Of a stretch of DNA of 64,000 bases, positions 52,546-61,554 are shown piece after piece; the first letter of the stretch is position 1, and every line of letters begins with the position of its first letter. The position numbers and the translations under genes were made by a program. Source of the stretch: Bacteroidota bacterium (GTDB lineage Bacteria > Bacteroidota > Bacteroidia > J057 > JADKCL01); contig JADKCL010000035.1 of the NCBI GenBank assembly GCA_016718825.1, forward strand, positions 11,326-75,325, read 5' to 3'. Below the pieces are notes generated by a model that worked only from the letters and a program-made list of their open reading frames with translations, had not been told where the DNA came from and ran no database searches.

Positions 52546-54522
52546 TTGCGCTCTTTGCGTCCTTTGCGGTTGTTGATACTTCTGACCTTTGCTGCTTGCA
52601 GCAATGCACCGACAATCGAAACGGCAACTGACACCAGTCCCGAAAAAGTCTATCTCAACCATGCGCCTGACGCGCAATACGTTGGTAAGCAGGAATGTAA
52701 GGCCTGCCACGCGGAGAAATTCGAGACGTTTGTACACAGCGAAATGGGGCGTTCCTTCAAACCTGCTACGCTGGCAAACAGCGTTGCCAAGTTTGAGAAT
52801 GTAAAGCCGGTGTTTGACAAGTTCTCCAACCTTTACTACATCCCCTTTCACCGCGGCGAGGACCTGTATATCAAGGAATTCCGGCTATCGGGCAAGGACA
52901 CGGTCCATCAACGCACGGAAAAGATTGCCTACATCGTGGGTTCGGGTCAGCATACCAATTCCCACATGATCGAGGAGAATGGCTATGTCTATCAAGCTCC
53001 CCTCACTTGGTATGCACAGGATGGCAAATGGGATCTGCCACCTGGCTTTGAGAATGGGCACAATTCGCGGTTTGCACGGTCGATTGAACTCGAATGCATG
53101 ACTTGCCACAATGCCATGCCCGAATTTGAAGCTGGATCCGACAACCGGTTTGTCAAAATCCCGGACGGCATCGACTGCGAACGTTGCCATGGACCGGGTT
53201 CGGCGCACTTGGCGGAAAAGAAATCGGGAAGTCAGCTTCATCTCATCGACGGCATCGACTACTCGATCGTGAATCCGGGGAAGTTGCCCATTGACCGGCA
53301 GTTTGACATTTGCCAACGCTGTCATTTGCAAGGCACAGCCGTTCCTGCCGAGGGCAAAACCTTTCAGGATTTCCGGCCGGGCATGGTCCTCAGCGAATAC
53401 ATCAACATTTTTATTCCGCGGTACGAAGACAGCCTGAGCAATTTTATCATGGCCTCCCATCCCGACCGTTTGCGGATGAGCGCCTGCTTCCTGCAAACGC
53501 AAAACAATCCCAAGTTTGCGATGCCGATGACCTGCATCACCTGCCATGATCCGCATCTGAGCATCAAGACGTTGGGGACGGAACATTACAAAACCGTTTG
53601 CCAAAGCTGCCATTCACCGGAAGAAAGCACCCCGAAATTGGCCGGAGCCTGCACAGCAAAACCGGAATTGCGCCTTGCCAATCAGGACAATTGCGTTTCC
53701 TGCCATATGCCCACCTCGGGAAGCAGCGACATCCCGCACGTGCGCATCACAGACCACTTCATTCGCAAGCCGGACGCAAAAAAAGCATTGACACCCGAGG
53801 AAATTCTGAAGCAAAAGGAATTTTTCAGGCTTGCCTGCCGGACGCAATCCAACCCGAGTACAAAGTTGATGGCCGAGGGCTATTTGACGCAATTCGAGCA
53901 ATTTACCTCCAAGGCTTGGTTGCTCGACAGCGCGAATGCCATGATGGCCAAGGCGCTCAAGGTGGATAGCGAATCCAAATTGCTGGTGCCACTTGTTCGC
54001 CTGCGGTATTTACAAAACGACTTCGCTGCATTGACGAAACTTGCACAATCCAATGCCCCTGCGACCGTCGGCGATGCCTGGACCGCCTACCGCATCGGCG
54101 AAGCCTGGCAGCAGTCGCAGCGGCTTCCCGAAGCCATTCAGTGGTTTCAAAGAGCCAATCAACTGGCGCCGGGCCACCTGAAATTCAAGAACAAGCTCGC
54201 ATCCGCCATGCTCAACAACAAACAGGTCGACGAAGCCTTGGTGCTGCTCAACGAATTGGTGGGTGCCTACTCCAAAGATCCGAGCATCCTCAACAACCGC
54301 GGATTTGCCAGTGTGCTCAAGAATGATTTTCCTGCTGCCGAAAAAGACTTCCAACGCGCGCTCGCCCTCGATCCCGATTCGGAAATCGCGATGGCCAACC
54401 TTGCTTCGCTTTTCCTCAATACAGGCCGTCCAGCAGACGCCAAACGCTTCACAGCCATGCTCTTGCAGCGAGATCCTCAAAATCCACAGTACCTGCAACT
54501 GAAGGCGGTTTTGGGGATGTAA
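52546..54522 (+). CDS. Seven-heme cytochrome c lipoprotein with C-terminal TPR repeats
   Basis: About 658 residues from TTG 52546. The lipoprotein signal (LRSLRPLRLLILLTFAAC) has its lipobox at FAAC. Seven canonical heme sites follow: CKACH, CMTCH, CERCH, CQRCH, CITCH, CQSCH and CVSCH; the spacing resembles cytochrome c554-type multiheme proteins. The last about 170 residues are TPR helices (AYRIGEAWQQSQRLPEAIQWFQRANQLAP, described by the W-Q and A-Y positions). A longer start at GTG 52399, overlapping the hemJ-like stop, reads straight through dispersed repeats, so the true start is doubtful. Likely a periplasmic electron-transfer protein. Confidence 0.82.
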   Translation: MRSLRPLRLLILLTFAACSNAPTIETATDTSPEKVYLNHAPDAQYVGKQECKACHAEKFETFVHSEMGRSFKPATLANSVAKFENVKPVFDKFSNLYYIPFHRGEDLYIKEFRLSGKDTVHQRTEKIAYIVGSGQHTNSHMIEENGYVYQAPLTWYAQDGKWDLPPGFENGHNSRFARSIELECMTCHNAMPEFEAGSDNRFVKIPDGIDCERCHGPGSAHLAEKKSGSQLHLIDGIDYSIVNPGKLPIDRQFDICQRCHLQGTAVPAEGKTFQDFRPGMVLSEYINIFIPRYEDSLSNFIMASHPDRLRMSACFLQTQNNPKFAMPMTCITCHDPHLSIKTLGTEHYKTVCQSCHSPEESTPKLAGACTAKPELRLANQDNCVSCHMPTSGSSDIPHVRITDHFIRKPDAKKALTPEEILKQKEFFRLACRTQSNPSTKLMAEGYLTQFEQFTSKAWLLDSANAMMAKALKVDSESKLLVPLVRLRYLQNDFAALTKLAQSNAPATVGDAWTAYRIGEAWQQSQRLPEAIQWFQRANQLAPGHLKFKNKLASAMLNNKQVDEALVLLNELVGAYSKDPSILNNRGFASVLKNDFPAAEKDFQRALALDPDSEIAMANLASLFLNTGRPADAKRFTAMLLQRDPQNPQYLQLKAVLGM

Positions 54523-54665
54523 TTGCGGCTTCGAGGTTGAGAATGCCGGAATCAAATGCATTCTCCAAAAACTGACGCTCGAATTCATAAATCCTGTAAA
54601 TTGGAAGCATGAGGGAGCCTTTTTTCCCCATCAACTGAAATCCAACGAAAAATTACCCGTAAATC

Positions 54666-55952
54666 ATGGAAGATAAAATCACCGAAAGTGTAGGCGAAGG
54701 CGGCAAAAACATCAAAGCGGATGTCATTCTCGTCCAGCAATTGCTCATTCTCGCCGGCTTTATCCCCGCATTGAATACCGACGGCAAATCCAATGCAGAC
54801 GGCATTTGCGGCAATGGAACCAAGGCAGCCATCAAAAAATTCCAAACCGAAAAGGTCGGAATTGCCGCTCCGGACGGGCGTATCGATCCGGGAGGAAAAA
54901 CCTGGAAAGCGTTGATCGCCTTCAAAAAACCGCCTGCCGACACCACGCAGCCCGCGCGCCTTACGCCCGCGATGTTTGCCAAGATCAAGCAGGCCTTCCC
55001 CAATGGCATCACGGTGGCCATTTACCTCGATTATGACAAGACCGGGAAGCCGTCCAAAGACAACAACAACGCAGAATTTCCGCGTGCGGCCACGGCTTAT
55101 GCCAAGTTTTTCTCGGCGGTCGGGGTCGACAGCACTGGCAACATCGTCATGGGCGTGCCGATTGCCGTCAAAAATCTGGATCAAATCACCGCTGTGGTGA
55201 ACCAGATCCATATCACGCTGAACAAGGAGCATCTGCGCTCGGTGAATGTAAGCACCCCGGTGCCGCCTGTGTTTACCCGTATCAAGGTGCTTTCACTCTT
55301 TGCACATGGACAACCCTATGGCCTTAACTTGCTAGGAAGCGGAAAATACAATCTGCGGATCGACTCACCTGCAGAACTCAAGAAGATGCAGACCTTCTTT
55401 GGCGGAATCCGGCCGGCTCTCACTGCGGATGTCCATGCAAATCTGTTTGCCTGTCATGCCGGTCGTGAAACCGACAAAACGGAGCCACAGGGAATCTGGT
55501 ACATCGAAGATGCTGACAAGCAAGATGGCAGCAGCAGTTTTGCGGCTACGTTGGCAGCAGAATTGGGTAAGGATTCGTCGGTTTATGCCCACTTGAGCGC
55601 GGGGCATACGGTGGACAACTATTCGGCGCGGGTTTTTGGGAAGCAGGCGGGCAAGGATGCAACGGTTTCCCGTGGTGGCGTGCATATTTTTTACCTGTTG
55701 TACCCCGACAGTTTCCGCGACGCAGAGGCCGTGCGGCTGGGTAAAACCCGGGAAAAAACGCGTGCGCAGATGCTCAAGCACTATAAACTGCGGATGGACG
55801 AAAGCAGCAAGGACAAGCTTTCAATTCCCAATGCCGAAGGGAAACTCGTACCTGGAAGGCTCGGCGCCTTGATGTTTACCGACCTCCCGAAGGCAAGGCA
55901 ATTCCTGCAATCCGACTGGGCCAAGTGGGTGGTGGCGAATCCGATTAAGTAA
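54666..55952 (+). CDS. Peptidoglycan-binding-domain protein with clan-CD-peptidase-like half
   Basis: 428 residues without a signal peptide. Residues about 10-85 are a peptidoglycan-binding-1-like domain (NIKADVILVQQLLILAGF, GICGNGTKAAIKKFQ, GGKTWKALIAF). The rest is not a family I can name, but two blocks have the form of a His-Cys dyad in clan CD peptidases: SLFAHGQPYGL with His214, and HANLFACHAGRE with Cys263, each at the end of a predicted strand, followed by SFAATLAAELG and HLSAGHTVDNY. PG-binding plus a cytoplasmic-looking N-terminus is seen in effectors delivered by contractile injection systems. That use is inferred; no such structural genes are in the window. Confidence 0.75.
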   Translation: MEDKITESVGEGGKNIKADVILVQQLLILAGFIPALNTDGKSNADGICGNGTKAAIKKFQTEKVGIAAPDGRIDPGGKTWKALIAFKKPPADTTQPARLTPAMFAKIKQAFPNGITVAIYLDYDKTGKPSKDNNNAEFPRAATAYAKFFSAVGVDSTGNIVMGVPIAVKNLDQITAVVNQIHITLNKEHLRSVNVSTPVPPVFTRIKVLSLFAHGQPYGLNLLGSGKYNLRIDSPAELKKMQTFFGGIRPALTADVHANLFACHAGRETDKTEPQGIWYIEDADKQDGSSSFAATLAAELGKDSSVYAHLSAGHTVDNYSARVFGKQAGKDATVSRGGVHIFYLLYPDSFRDAEAVRLGKTREKTRAQMLKHYKLRMDESSKDKLSIPNAEGKLVPGRLGALMFTDLPKARQFLQSDWAKWVVANPIK

Positions 55953-55979
55953 AGATTCGGACGATCATCGTTGAAAAAC

Positions 55980-56084
55980 GCAATGGTTTCCGTTCCGTGA
56001 AGGTCGCAACGGCTTCCGTACCGTGAAGGACGCGGGTGGCATCCGTGCCGTGAAGGACGCGGTGGCCTCCGGCCACGCGCGGAC
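55980..56084. repeat. Tandem repeat of 26-27 bases, about four units, with a terminal palindrome
   Basis: Units start at 55980, 56006, 56032 and 56059 and share the core TTCCGT-CCGTGAAGG-C (varying ends). The last unit carries GTGGCCTCCGGCCAC (56062-56076), a 15-base palindrome followed by GCGC. The inverse of that palindrome with the same GCGC lies at 59253-59267. No coding function is apparent. Confidence 0.75.
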
Positions 56085-56201
56085 CGAACATTTGCCTCCG
56101 GCGAACAATCAAAACATGACAAAAGTCAGTTTTTAACCTGTTCGATCTCACCATTGCACCCCGCCCATCGGCGGAACTTCACGCCGTTCAAAGCGTGAAA
56201 C

Positions 56202-57563
56202 ATGAAGACGTCACTCGTCCAAAAATACAATACCCAAGGTCCTCGTTACACGAGTTATCCGACTGTTCCCTATTGGGATGAAAAACCGCCAACGGAGGCG
56301 CAATGGCTCGATTTGGTGCGGGAATCCTTCGACATCAGCAATGCTGACGAGGGCATCAGCCTTTACATCCACCTCCCCTACTGCGAAAGCCTTTGCACAT
56401 ACTGCGGCTGCAATACCCGCATCACGGTAAACCATGCCGTCGAATCCGTCTACATCGCGGCGGTACTCAAGGAATGGCAAATGTACTTGGACGCATTCGC
56501 CGAAAAGCCCAGGATTCAGGAGCTGCACCTCGGCGGCGGAACCCCGACCTTTTTCAGTCCGGCGAATTTGCATCGGCTCGTCAAAGGCATTCTCGACACT
56601 TCCGAACCCGTTGCCCATCCCGACTACAGCTTGGAAGGACATCCCAACAATACGACGCCGGCGCATTTGCAGGCCCTCTTCGAATTGGGATTCCGTCGCG
56701 TGAGCTTTGGCATTCAGGACTTTGATCCGCAGGTACAAGAGGTGGTGAACCGCATCCAAACCTTCGAGCAAGTGCAATTTATCACGGAGGCGGCCCGCAA
56801 CATCGGCTATACCTCCATCAACTACGACCTGATCTACGGATTGCCACTGCAAAAGCTCAGCAGCGTGCAAGGAATCCTTGACAAAGTGGCCATCCTTCGT
56901 CCGGACCGCATTGCTTTGTACAGCTACGCCCACGTGCCTTGGATCAAACCTGGGCAACGGAAATTCACCGAACTCGATCTCCCGACTGGCGACGAAAAAC
57001 GGGCACTCTACGAATTGGGACGTGACTTTTTGGAGAAAGAAGGCTATCTGGAGATTGGCATGGACCACTTTTCCTTGCCGACCGAGGCGCTTTGGAAAGC
57101 CTCCGAAGCGGGGACAATGCACCGCAATTTTATGGGTTACACGCCGGCACATACGCGCCTGAGCGTGGGCCTCGGCGTAAGCGCGATTGGCGATGCTTGG
57201 ACGGGATTTCTGCAAAATGAGAAGAAGGTCGAAGACTACCTCGCGGCGATCAATGAAGGACATTTGCCCATTTTCAAAGGGCATGTGCATACGGCGGAGG
57301 ACCTGATCCTTCGGCAACATATTCTGAACCTGATGTGCCGACATACCACGACCTGGGAGTCGCAGGAATTGTGGCATCCCTTCATCGCTACCGCCGTTGC
57401 TGCTTTGGACGGCATGATTGCGGACGGCTTGGTTCGCCTGATCGACCATGGAATCGTCATCACCGAGGCCGGGCGTCCGTTTGTTCGGAATGTCTGTATG
57501 GTCTTTGATGCAAGGCTGGCTGGGAAGACCTTGGAGAAGGTGATTTTTAGTGCGACGGTCTAA
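56202..57563 (+). CDS. hemN: Oxygen-independent coproporphyrinogen III oxidase (radical SAM)
   Basis: 453 residues. The radical-SAM cluster is C61-x3-C65-x2-C68 (PYCESLCTYCGC). SAM-binding follows with ELHLGGGTPTFFS, and the HemN signature GFRRVSFGIQDFDPQVQ is present. The C-terminal HemN domain includes MDHFSLPTEALW and the FMGYTPAH block. It converts coproporphyrinogen III to protoporphyrinogen IX without oxygen. It works in the same pathway as the HemJ-like protein encoded at 51860. Confidence 0.95.
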   Translation: MKTSLVQKYNTQGPRYTSYPTVPYWDEKPPTEAQWLDLVRESFDISNADEGISLYIHLPYCESLCTYCGCNTRITVNHAVESVYIAAVLKEWQMYLDAFAEKPRIQELHLGGGTPTFFSPANLHRLVKGILDTSEPVAHPDYSLEGHPNNTTPAHLQALFELGFRRVSFGIQDFDPQVQEVVNRIQTFEQVQFITEAARNIGYTSINYDLIYGLPLQKLSSVQGILDKVAILRPDRIALYSYAHVPWIKPGQRKFTELDLPTGDEKRALYELGRDFLEKEGYLEIGMDHFSLPTEALWKASEAGTMHRNFMGYTPAHTRLSVGLGVSAIGDAWTGFLQNEKKVEDYLAAINEGHLPIFKGHVHTAEDLILRQHILNLMCRHTTTWESQELWHPFIATAVAALDGMIADGLVRLIDHGIVITEAGRPFVRNVCMVFDARLAGKTLEKVIFSATV

Positions 57564-57854
57564 GCAGAGGCGGTCCCGTCAAATTGAGGCGGCGGCGCGT
57601 GTCCCGGGAAGCTGGGCTCCGCCGCATGCCTGACGAAGATTTTCCTCACGCGAAAAATCAAAGGAAAACAGCAGTAGAAATTCCCAAATGGAATCCCGGA
57701 AATACGCGGCTGTTTCCTCCAACCATGTCCATAGCGGAGTGAAGGATCTACCTAAAACGCCAATTCACCGCAAACCAAACCCTTTTGAGCGGCATTTCAC
57801 CTCCTGAAATCCGCAATCCTGAAACGCAACTTGTCTCTGTATTTCGTTAGGGCC

Positions 57855-58910
57855 TCACTTGCTGCTGCGATCACCTAATAGGAAGCCCCACGGTTTTAAG
57901 GATTCCGATTCGTCGAGGACGACTTTCAATATGCCGAGCAGTGGAATAAACACAATCATGCCCGATACGCCCCAAATCAAGCCGCCTACGAAGACGGCCA
58001 CGATCACCGCCAAGGGATTGAGGCGAATTTGCTGACCGATGACGTAGGGCGCAATAAAATTGTTGTCGATGATCTGAATCACCCACAACAATACAAAGAC
58101 CAAAATTGGGTAGAGCAGGCTATCGGTGGTCAAAAAGGCATACACCACCGAAATGGAAGATCCGATCAATACCCCCAAATAGGGAATGATGTTCAAGACG
58201 GCCACCATCACTGCAAAAAACAAGGCGTGCCGAATGCCGAGGGAAAAGAAGAGGGTTGCCGCAAGGACAAATACGATCAAAACTTCGATGCCTACACCCA
58301 CAAGATACTTCTGCACCACGGTCGAAGCCTTCGAGAGGATGTCCAAGGCCTGTATCTGCTTCCTTCTTTCGACGAGCATCACCACAAATCTTGAGAAGCG
58401 GTCCCGGTAAGTGATGAAAAAGAACATATAAATCGGCACGATCACCATCAGCCCTAAGCCCGTCAGCGTACTTTGGACCGTGTTTCCCACCTTCTGAAAA
58501 ACCGACTCCGAAGCGGAAGAAAGCCTGTCCTTGAGGACTTCAGGTTGCTGCTCAAAAGGCACCCCGAGATTGCTGTCGACAAACTCCCGCAGGTCATTCA
58601 TCGATTCGCTCAACTTTTTTTCAATCAAGGGCCCGTCTCCCCGCAGTCGCAAGGCTTGGGTTGAAAATAAAAAAAAGACCCCACCGACAATGATCACAAA
58701 GATCGAAATGGTGAGAATGGCCGTCAAAGCGCGGAACTTGATGCGCCGCTCCAACCACTTTGCGATGGGCAAGACCATCAAGGTCAATAAAAGTGCCCAT
58801 ACCATCGGCACAAGCAGCAGGTCTGCATAGCGCATCGCCGCAATCACCATCGCAATGGAAATGGTCAACAACGCAAATTTCGCGTATCCAGGAAAGTCCT
58901 TCATCCTCAT
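57855..58910 (-). CDS. AI-2E family transporter (PF01594-type membrane protein)
   Basis: 351 residues with about seven or eight membrane helices (ISIAMVIAAMRYADLLLVPMVWALLLTLMVLPIAKWL at the N-terminus, read in pieces). The family-typical FMSDSLLYPILVFVLLWVIQIIDNNFIAPYVIG segment is present as DNNFIAPYVIGQQIRLNPLAVI. A coiled periplasmic segment (about 90-150) separates the two membrane halves. Members of this family include TqsA and are linked to signal or ion export; the substrate is unknown here. Confidence 0.85.
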   Translation of the reverse strand: MRMKDFPGYAKFALLTISIAMVIAAMRYADLLLVPMVWALLLTLMVLPIAKWLERRIKFRALTAILTISIFVIIVGGVFFLFSTQALRLRGDGPLIEKKLSESMNDLREFVDSNLGVPFEQQPEVLKDRLSSASESVFQKVGNTVQSTLTGLGLMVIVPIYMFFFITYRDRFSRFVVMLVERRKQIQALDILSKASTVVQKYLVGVGIEVLIVFVLAATLFFSLGIRHALFFAVMVAVLNIIPYLGVLIGSSISVVYAFLTTDSLLYPILVFVLLWVIQIIDNNFIAPYVIGQQIRLNPLAVIVAVFVGGLIWGVSGMIVFIPLLGILKVVLDESESLKPWGFLLGDRSSK

Positions 58911-59271
58911 TCTGATTTACAAACCACGAATGCTTACCCCGTCCAATCGGAATGTGCGGGGTAGCGTTGTTTCAAAAATAAGTGAACTTGGCCAAGATTT
59001 CCGAGAAGCGGATTTTTATCAGGCTGTTTTGGGGTGCAAGAATGTAGTGGACTTGGCGGTGAAAATGGTCTCGATCCGCGTTTTCAAAGGGAGGGATACG
59101 CAAATAGGGTTTCTATGATTTCCGTCATGGGGGAACTGCTGATTGCGCGGGGCTTGAAAATGACTTACGCGAGGAAGGCTTGGTGGTACCAAAATTTGTG
59201 CGGAAGGTGAGTTTAATGCCACCTCCGCCGGAGGCGTACGGTCGATAGCGCTGTGGCCGGAGGCCACGCGC
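58911..59271. other. About 360-base gap with two G+C-rich palindromes
   Basis: No convincing gene. CCTCCGCCGGAGG at 59222-59234 and GTGGCCGGAGGCCAC at 59253-59267 form small palindromes next to the stop of the following small gene. The second is shared, in inverse form, with the tandem repeat near 56062. Confidence 0.5.
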
Positions 59272-59517
59272 TCAGAATACAAAAGTTGTCAGGAGCCAAT
59301 AGGCGACAGCCGCGATCAAGGCGATGGGGAGCCATCGTTTGATTTGATAGCCGACGTCAATTTGCTGGCGAGGGACGTTTTTGGTGATGGAAAAGCGCTC
59401 GCGGTCGGTCATGGGACGGTTGGGGCCTGCGGTGGCATCGTCGCCGTATTCGCGGCGGTCTTTGGTGCTGCGGCGGCGAACCAATTTGCTGCGGTAATTT
59501 CTTTCTTGCAATTCCAT
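59272..59517 (-). CDS. Small C-tail-anchored membrane protein
   Basis: 81 residues. The N-terminal two thirds are highly charged (KLVRRRSTKDRREYGDD, PMTDRERFSI). One hydrophobic helix (WLPIALIAAVAYWLLTTFVF) sits at the very C-terminus. This is a tail-anchor topology with a basic, possibly nucleic-acid- or lipid-facing cytoplasmic part. ATG 59517 is 27 bases downstream of the DUF1684 stop, so the two may be co-transcribed. Family unknown. Confidence 0.65.
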   Translation of the reverse strand: MELQERNYRSKLVRRRSTKDRREYGDDATAGPNRPMTDRERFSITKNVPRQQIDVGYQIKRWLPIALIAAVAYWLLTTFVF

Positions 59518-59544
59518 GGCCTGAGCTTTTAGGGATAACGCAAG

Positions 59545-60225
59545 TTATTGGGCCTTTGTTGCTTCAGGCCAATGGAAATCCTTTTCGCCAGCGTCGATCG
59601 TGACCGGAAGGCGGTTTTCCTCGGGCGGCACAGGGCAAGCGTAGGCGTAATTGTAGACGCAATAGGGATTGTAGGCGCGGTTGAAGTCCAACGGAACCTT
59701 GTCGTCTGCCCGTCTTGTGTCGATGTAGCGGCCGCCACCGTAGGTGCCTTGCCCGCTTGTCATGTCGCGGAAGGGCACAAACAGCGTCTTGCTGTCCTTG
59801 GGATTGGGCTGATAGGCAGTGAGTTTGCATTCGACATTGCCGATTTTGAAGCGCAACCATCCGGCGATGATATAGGTCTCGGGGGTGCTTTGCGAACGTG
59901 GCATTTGGATGCGCTCGAATTTCGGATTGGCCTCAAAGTCGGCTGTCACGCGGAAGCTGCGGCTCACGGGGAACCAACTCAAGCTATCGAATTGCGCACG
60001 CAGGCTATCCGGAATCGGGGATTCGGGGCTGTTTTTGAACATTTCGTTGCGTTCTGTCCGCCACTTCGCCTCATCCACCAAATAGGTATCCTCGCTCAAT
60101 ACCCATTGAAACAGCAGCGCAATCAACAGCACCACGGCCACGCCACCGACAATAAATGTGCTATTGCGACGGCCATTCAGCCCGCCACCACCCGATTGGG
60201 TTTCTTGAATTTCTGCTTCGCTCAT
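59545..60225 (-). CDS. DUF1684 family membrane-anchored protein
   Basis: 226 residues. One N-terminal membrane helix (about 25-45, FIVGGVAVVLLIALLFQ) is followed by the DUF1684 signature: WRTERNEMFKN, SPESPIPDSLRAQF, LFVPFRDMTSGQGTYGGGRYID, DFNRAYNPYCVYN, CPVPPEENRLPVTIDAGEK. The function of the family is not known. The start overlaps the stop of the flavoprotein gene by four bases (ATGA), so it is translationally coupled to it. Confidence 0.9.
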   Translation of the reverse strand: MSEAEIQETQSGGGGLNGRRNSTFIVGGVAVVLLIALLFQWVLSEDTYLVDEAKWRTERNEMFKNSPESPIPDSLRAQFDSLSWFPVSRSFRVTADFEANPKFERIQMPRSQSTPETYIIAGWLRFKIGNVECKLTAYQPNPKDSKTLFVPFRDMTSGQGTYGGGRYIDTRRADDKVPLDFNRAYNPYCVYNYAYACPVPPEENRLPVTIDAGEKDFHWPEATKAQ

Positions 60226-61466
60226 TTCGAAAACAACAATTTGAAGTAAAACAACGGATTTTTGAGGCGTTCGCGGAGGTCAAGATCGTCAAACATGCAA
60301 GAAATCGTCTCGCGAAGGGTTTTATTCTTCTGCGCCTTGTTGACCACGAGGTTAAACAGCCAAGGATAATTCACCAACCGCTGCATCCGGTGGCCGAGTT
60401 TGAGTTCCTCCCACAATCGGGCATAAACGGCGACATCGTAGGCCTTCATTTGCTCCTCCGAATAGTCATTGGCCGCAAGGCAACGTTCGGCTTGGTCGGC
60501 TGCAAACAGGCCCGAATACAGCGCATTGCCGATTCCTTCGCCCGTAAAGGGGTCGATCAAGGAGGCCGCATCCCCGACCAACACAAAACCTTCCCCCGAA
60601 ATCTTGCGCTTTTTGCTCCCCAGGGGCAGGCCAAATCCTTTGATCCCTCCCACCAATTCGGCATCGGCAAAGCGCTCCTTCATCACGGGGTCGTTGGCAA
60701 TGAGGTCGGCCATTTCCTTTTTGAGATTGACCTTTTTGGCACTCACCTTGTCGCTGCGCATGCCTACGCCGACATTCGCGTAACCATTCGGCAGGGGAAA
60801 AATCCAGAAATAACCCGGAAGAAAGTCCTTGATAAAGTGCAATTCGATGAAATTGTCGGCATCGAGGCCCTTGACACCTTTGTAATAAGCGCGCAAACCA
60901 GCGCAATGGTGCTCCGGTTCCATGTCAATCTTGCCGACCAACTTGGCAAACCGCGAATGGGCGCCATCGGCGGCAATGACCATTTCGGCTTCGACAGTGC
61001 GACCATCCTCCGATTTACAGCGCCATTTGCCGTCTTTCCTTTCGAATTCCGTGAGGCCCAGGCCCTCCACAATGCGGATGAGGGGGCTTTTGCGGCATTC
61101 GGAGACGAGGAAATTGTCAAAATCCATCCGTTTGGAGATGAATCCGGGGCTTTTGTCTTTGTCCTTGTCGAATTCCTTTTTGAACGGAACGCGCAGGCCC
61201 TTGCGGTTGGGCGCCACGAAGGTTACGCCCCATGAACCCAAGGCCTGCGCATCGACGGCAAGCCGTTCGACGATGGCGGGATCAAGCTTTTTGAAGACCT
61301 CGACGACCTTTCCACTCAAGGCATCGCCGCAGATTTTGTCACGGGGGAAGCTCGCCTTGTCCACGAGGAGGCATTCGATGCCCTTTTTGGCCAAAAACAA
61401 AGCTGCCGAAGCCCCGCCGGGCCCTGCGCCAAGAATCAAAATCCGTGTATGTAGGGTCTCTCCCAT
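60222..61466 (-). CDS. FAD-dependent geranylgeranyl-reductase-family oxidoreductase (copy 2)
   Basis: 414 residues from ATG 61466. GAGPGGASAALFLAKKG lies near residues 13-29, followed by the CGDALSGKVVEVFKKLDP family segment and the second FAD block (FVLVGDAASLIDPFTGEGIGNALYSG). It shares the same family and layout as the protein at 47452-48690 but differs enough to be an old paralog with perhaps a different isoprenoid substrate. Coupled by overlap to the DUF1684 gene. Confidence 0.88.
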   Translation of the reverse strand: MGETLHTRILILGAGPGGASAALFLAKKGIECLLVDKASFPRDKICGDALSGKVVEVFKKLDPAIVERLAVDAQALGSWGVTFVAPNRKGLRVPFKKEFDKDKDKSPGFISKRMDFDNFLVSECRKSPLIRIVEGLGLTEFERKDGKWRCKSEDGRTVEAEMVIAADGAHSRFAKLVGKIDMEPEHHCAGLRAYYKGVKGLDADNFIELHFIKDFLPGYFWIFPLPNGYANVGVGMRSDKVSAKKVNLKKEMADLIANDPVMKERFADAELVGGIKGFGLPLGSKKRKISGEGFVLVGDAASLIDPFTGEGIGNALYSGLFAADQAERCLAANDYSEEQMKAYDVAVYARLWEELKLGHRMQRLVNYPWLFNLVVNKAQKNKTLRETISCMFDDLDLRERLKNPLFYFKLLFSK

Positions 61467-61554
61467 CCGAGCCGCGAAGTTAGGGCGGGATTGGGGAATG
61501 GCACCAACATTGCAACAAAATTCCCTATTTTCGGCCTGCATTTTGGGATTTTAC

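Noticed and set aside
58855..59118. 88-codon plus-strand frame antisense to the AI-2E gene start
   Set aside because: No homology-like pattern, and its front part overlaps the opposite strand of a clear transporter gene.
60922..61554. Long N-terminal extension of the CAP protein frame
   Set aside because: It runs antisense to the flavoprotein gene, and the natural signal peptide begins at ATG 61555.
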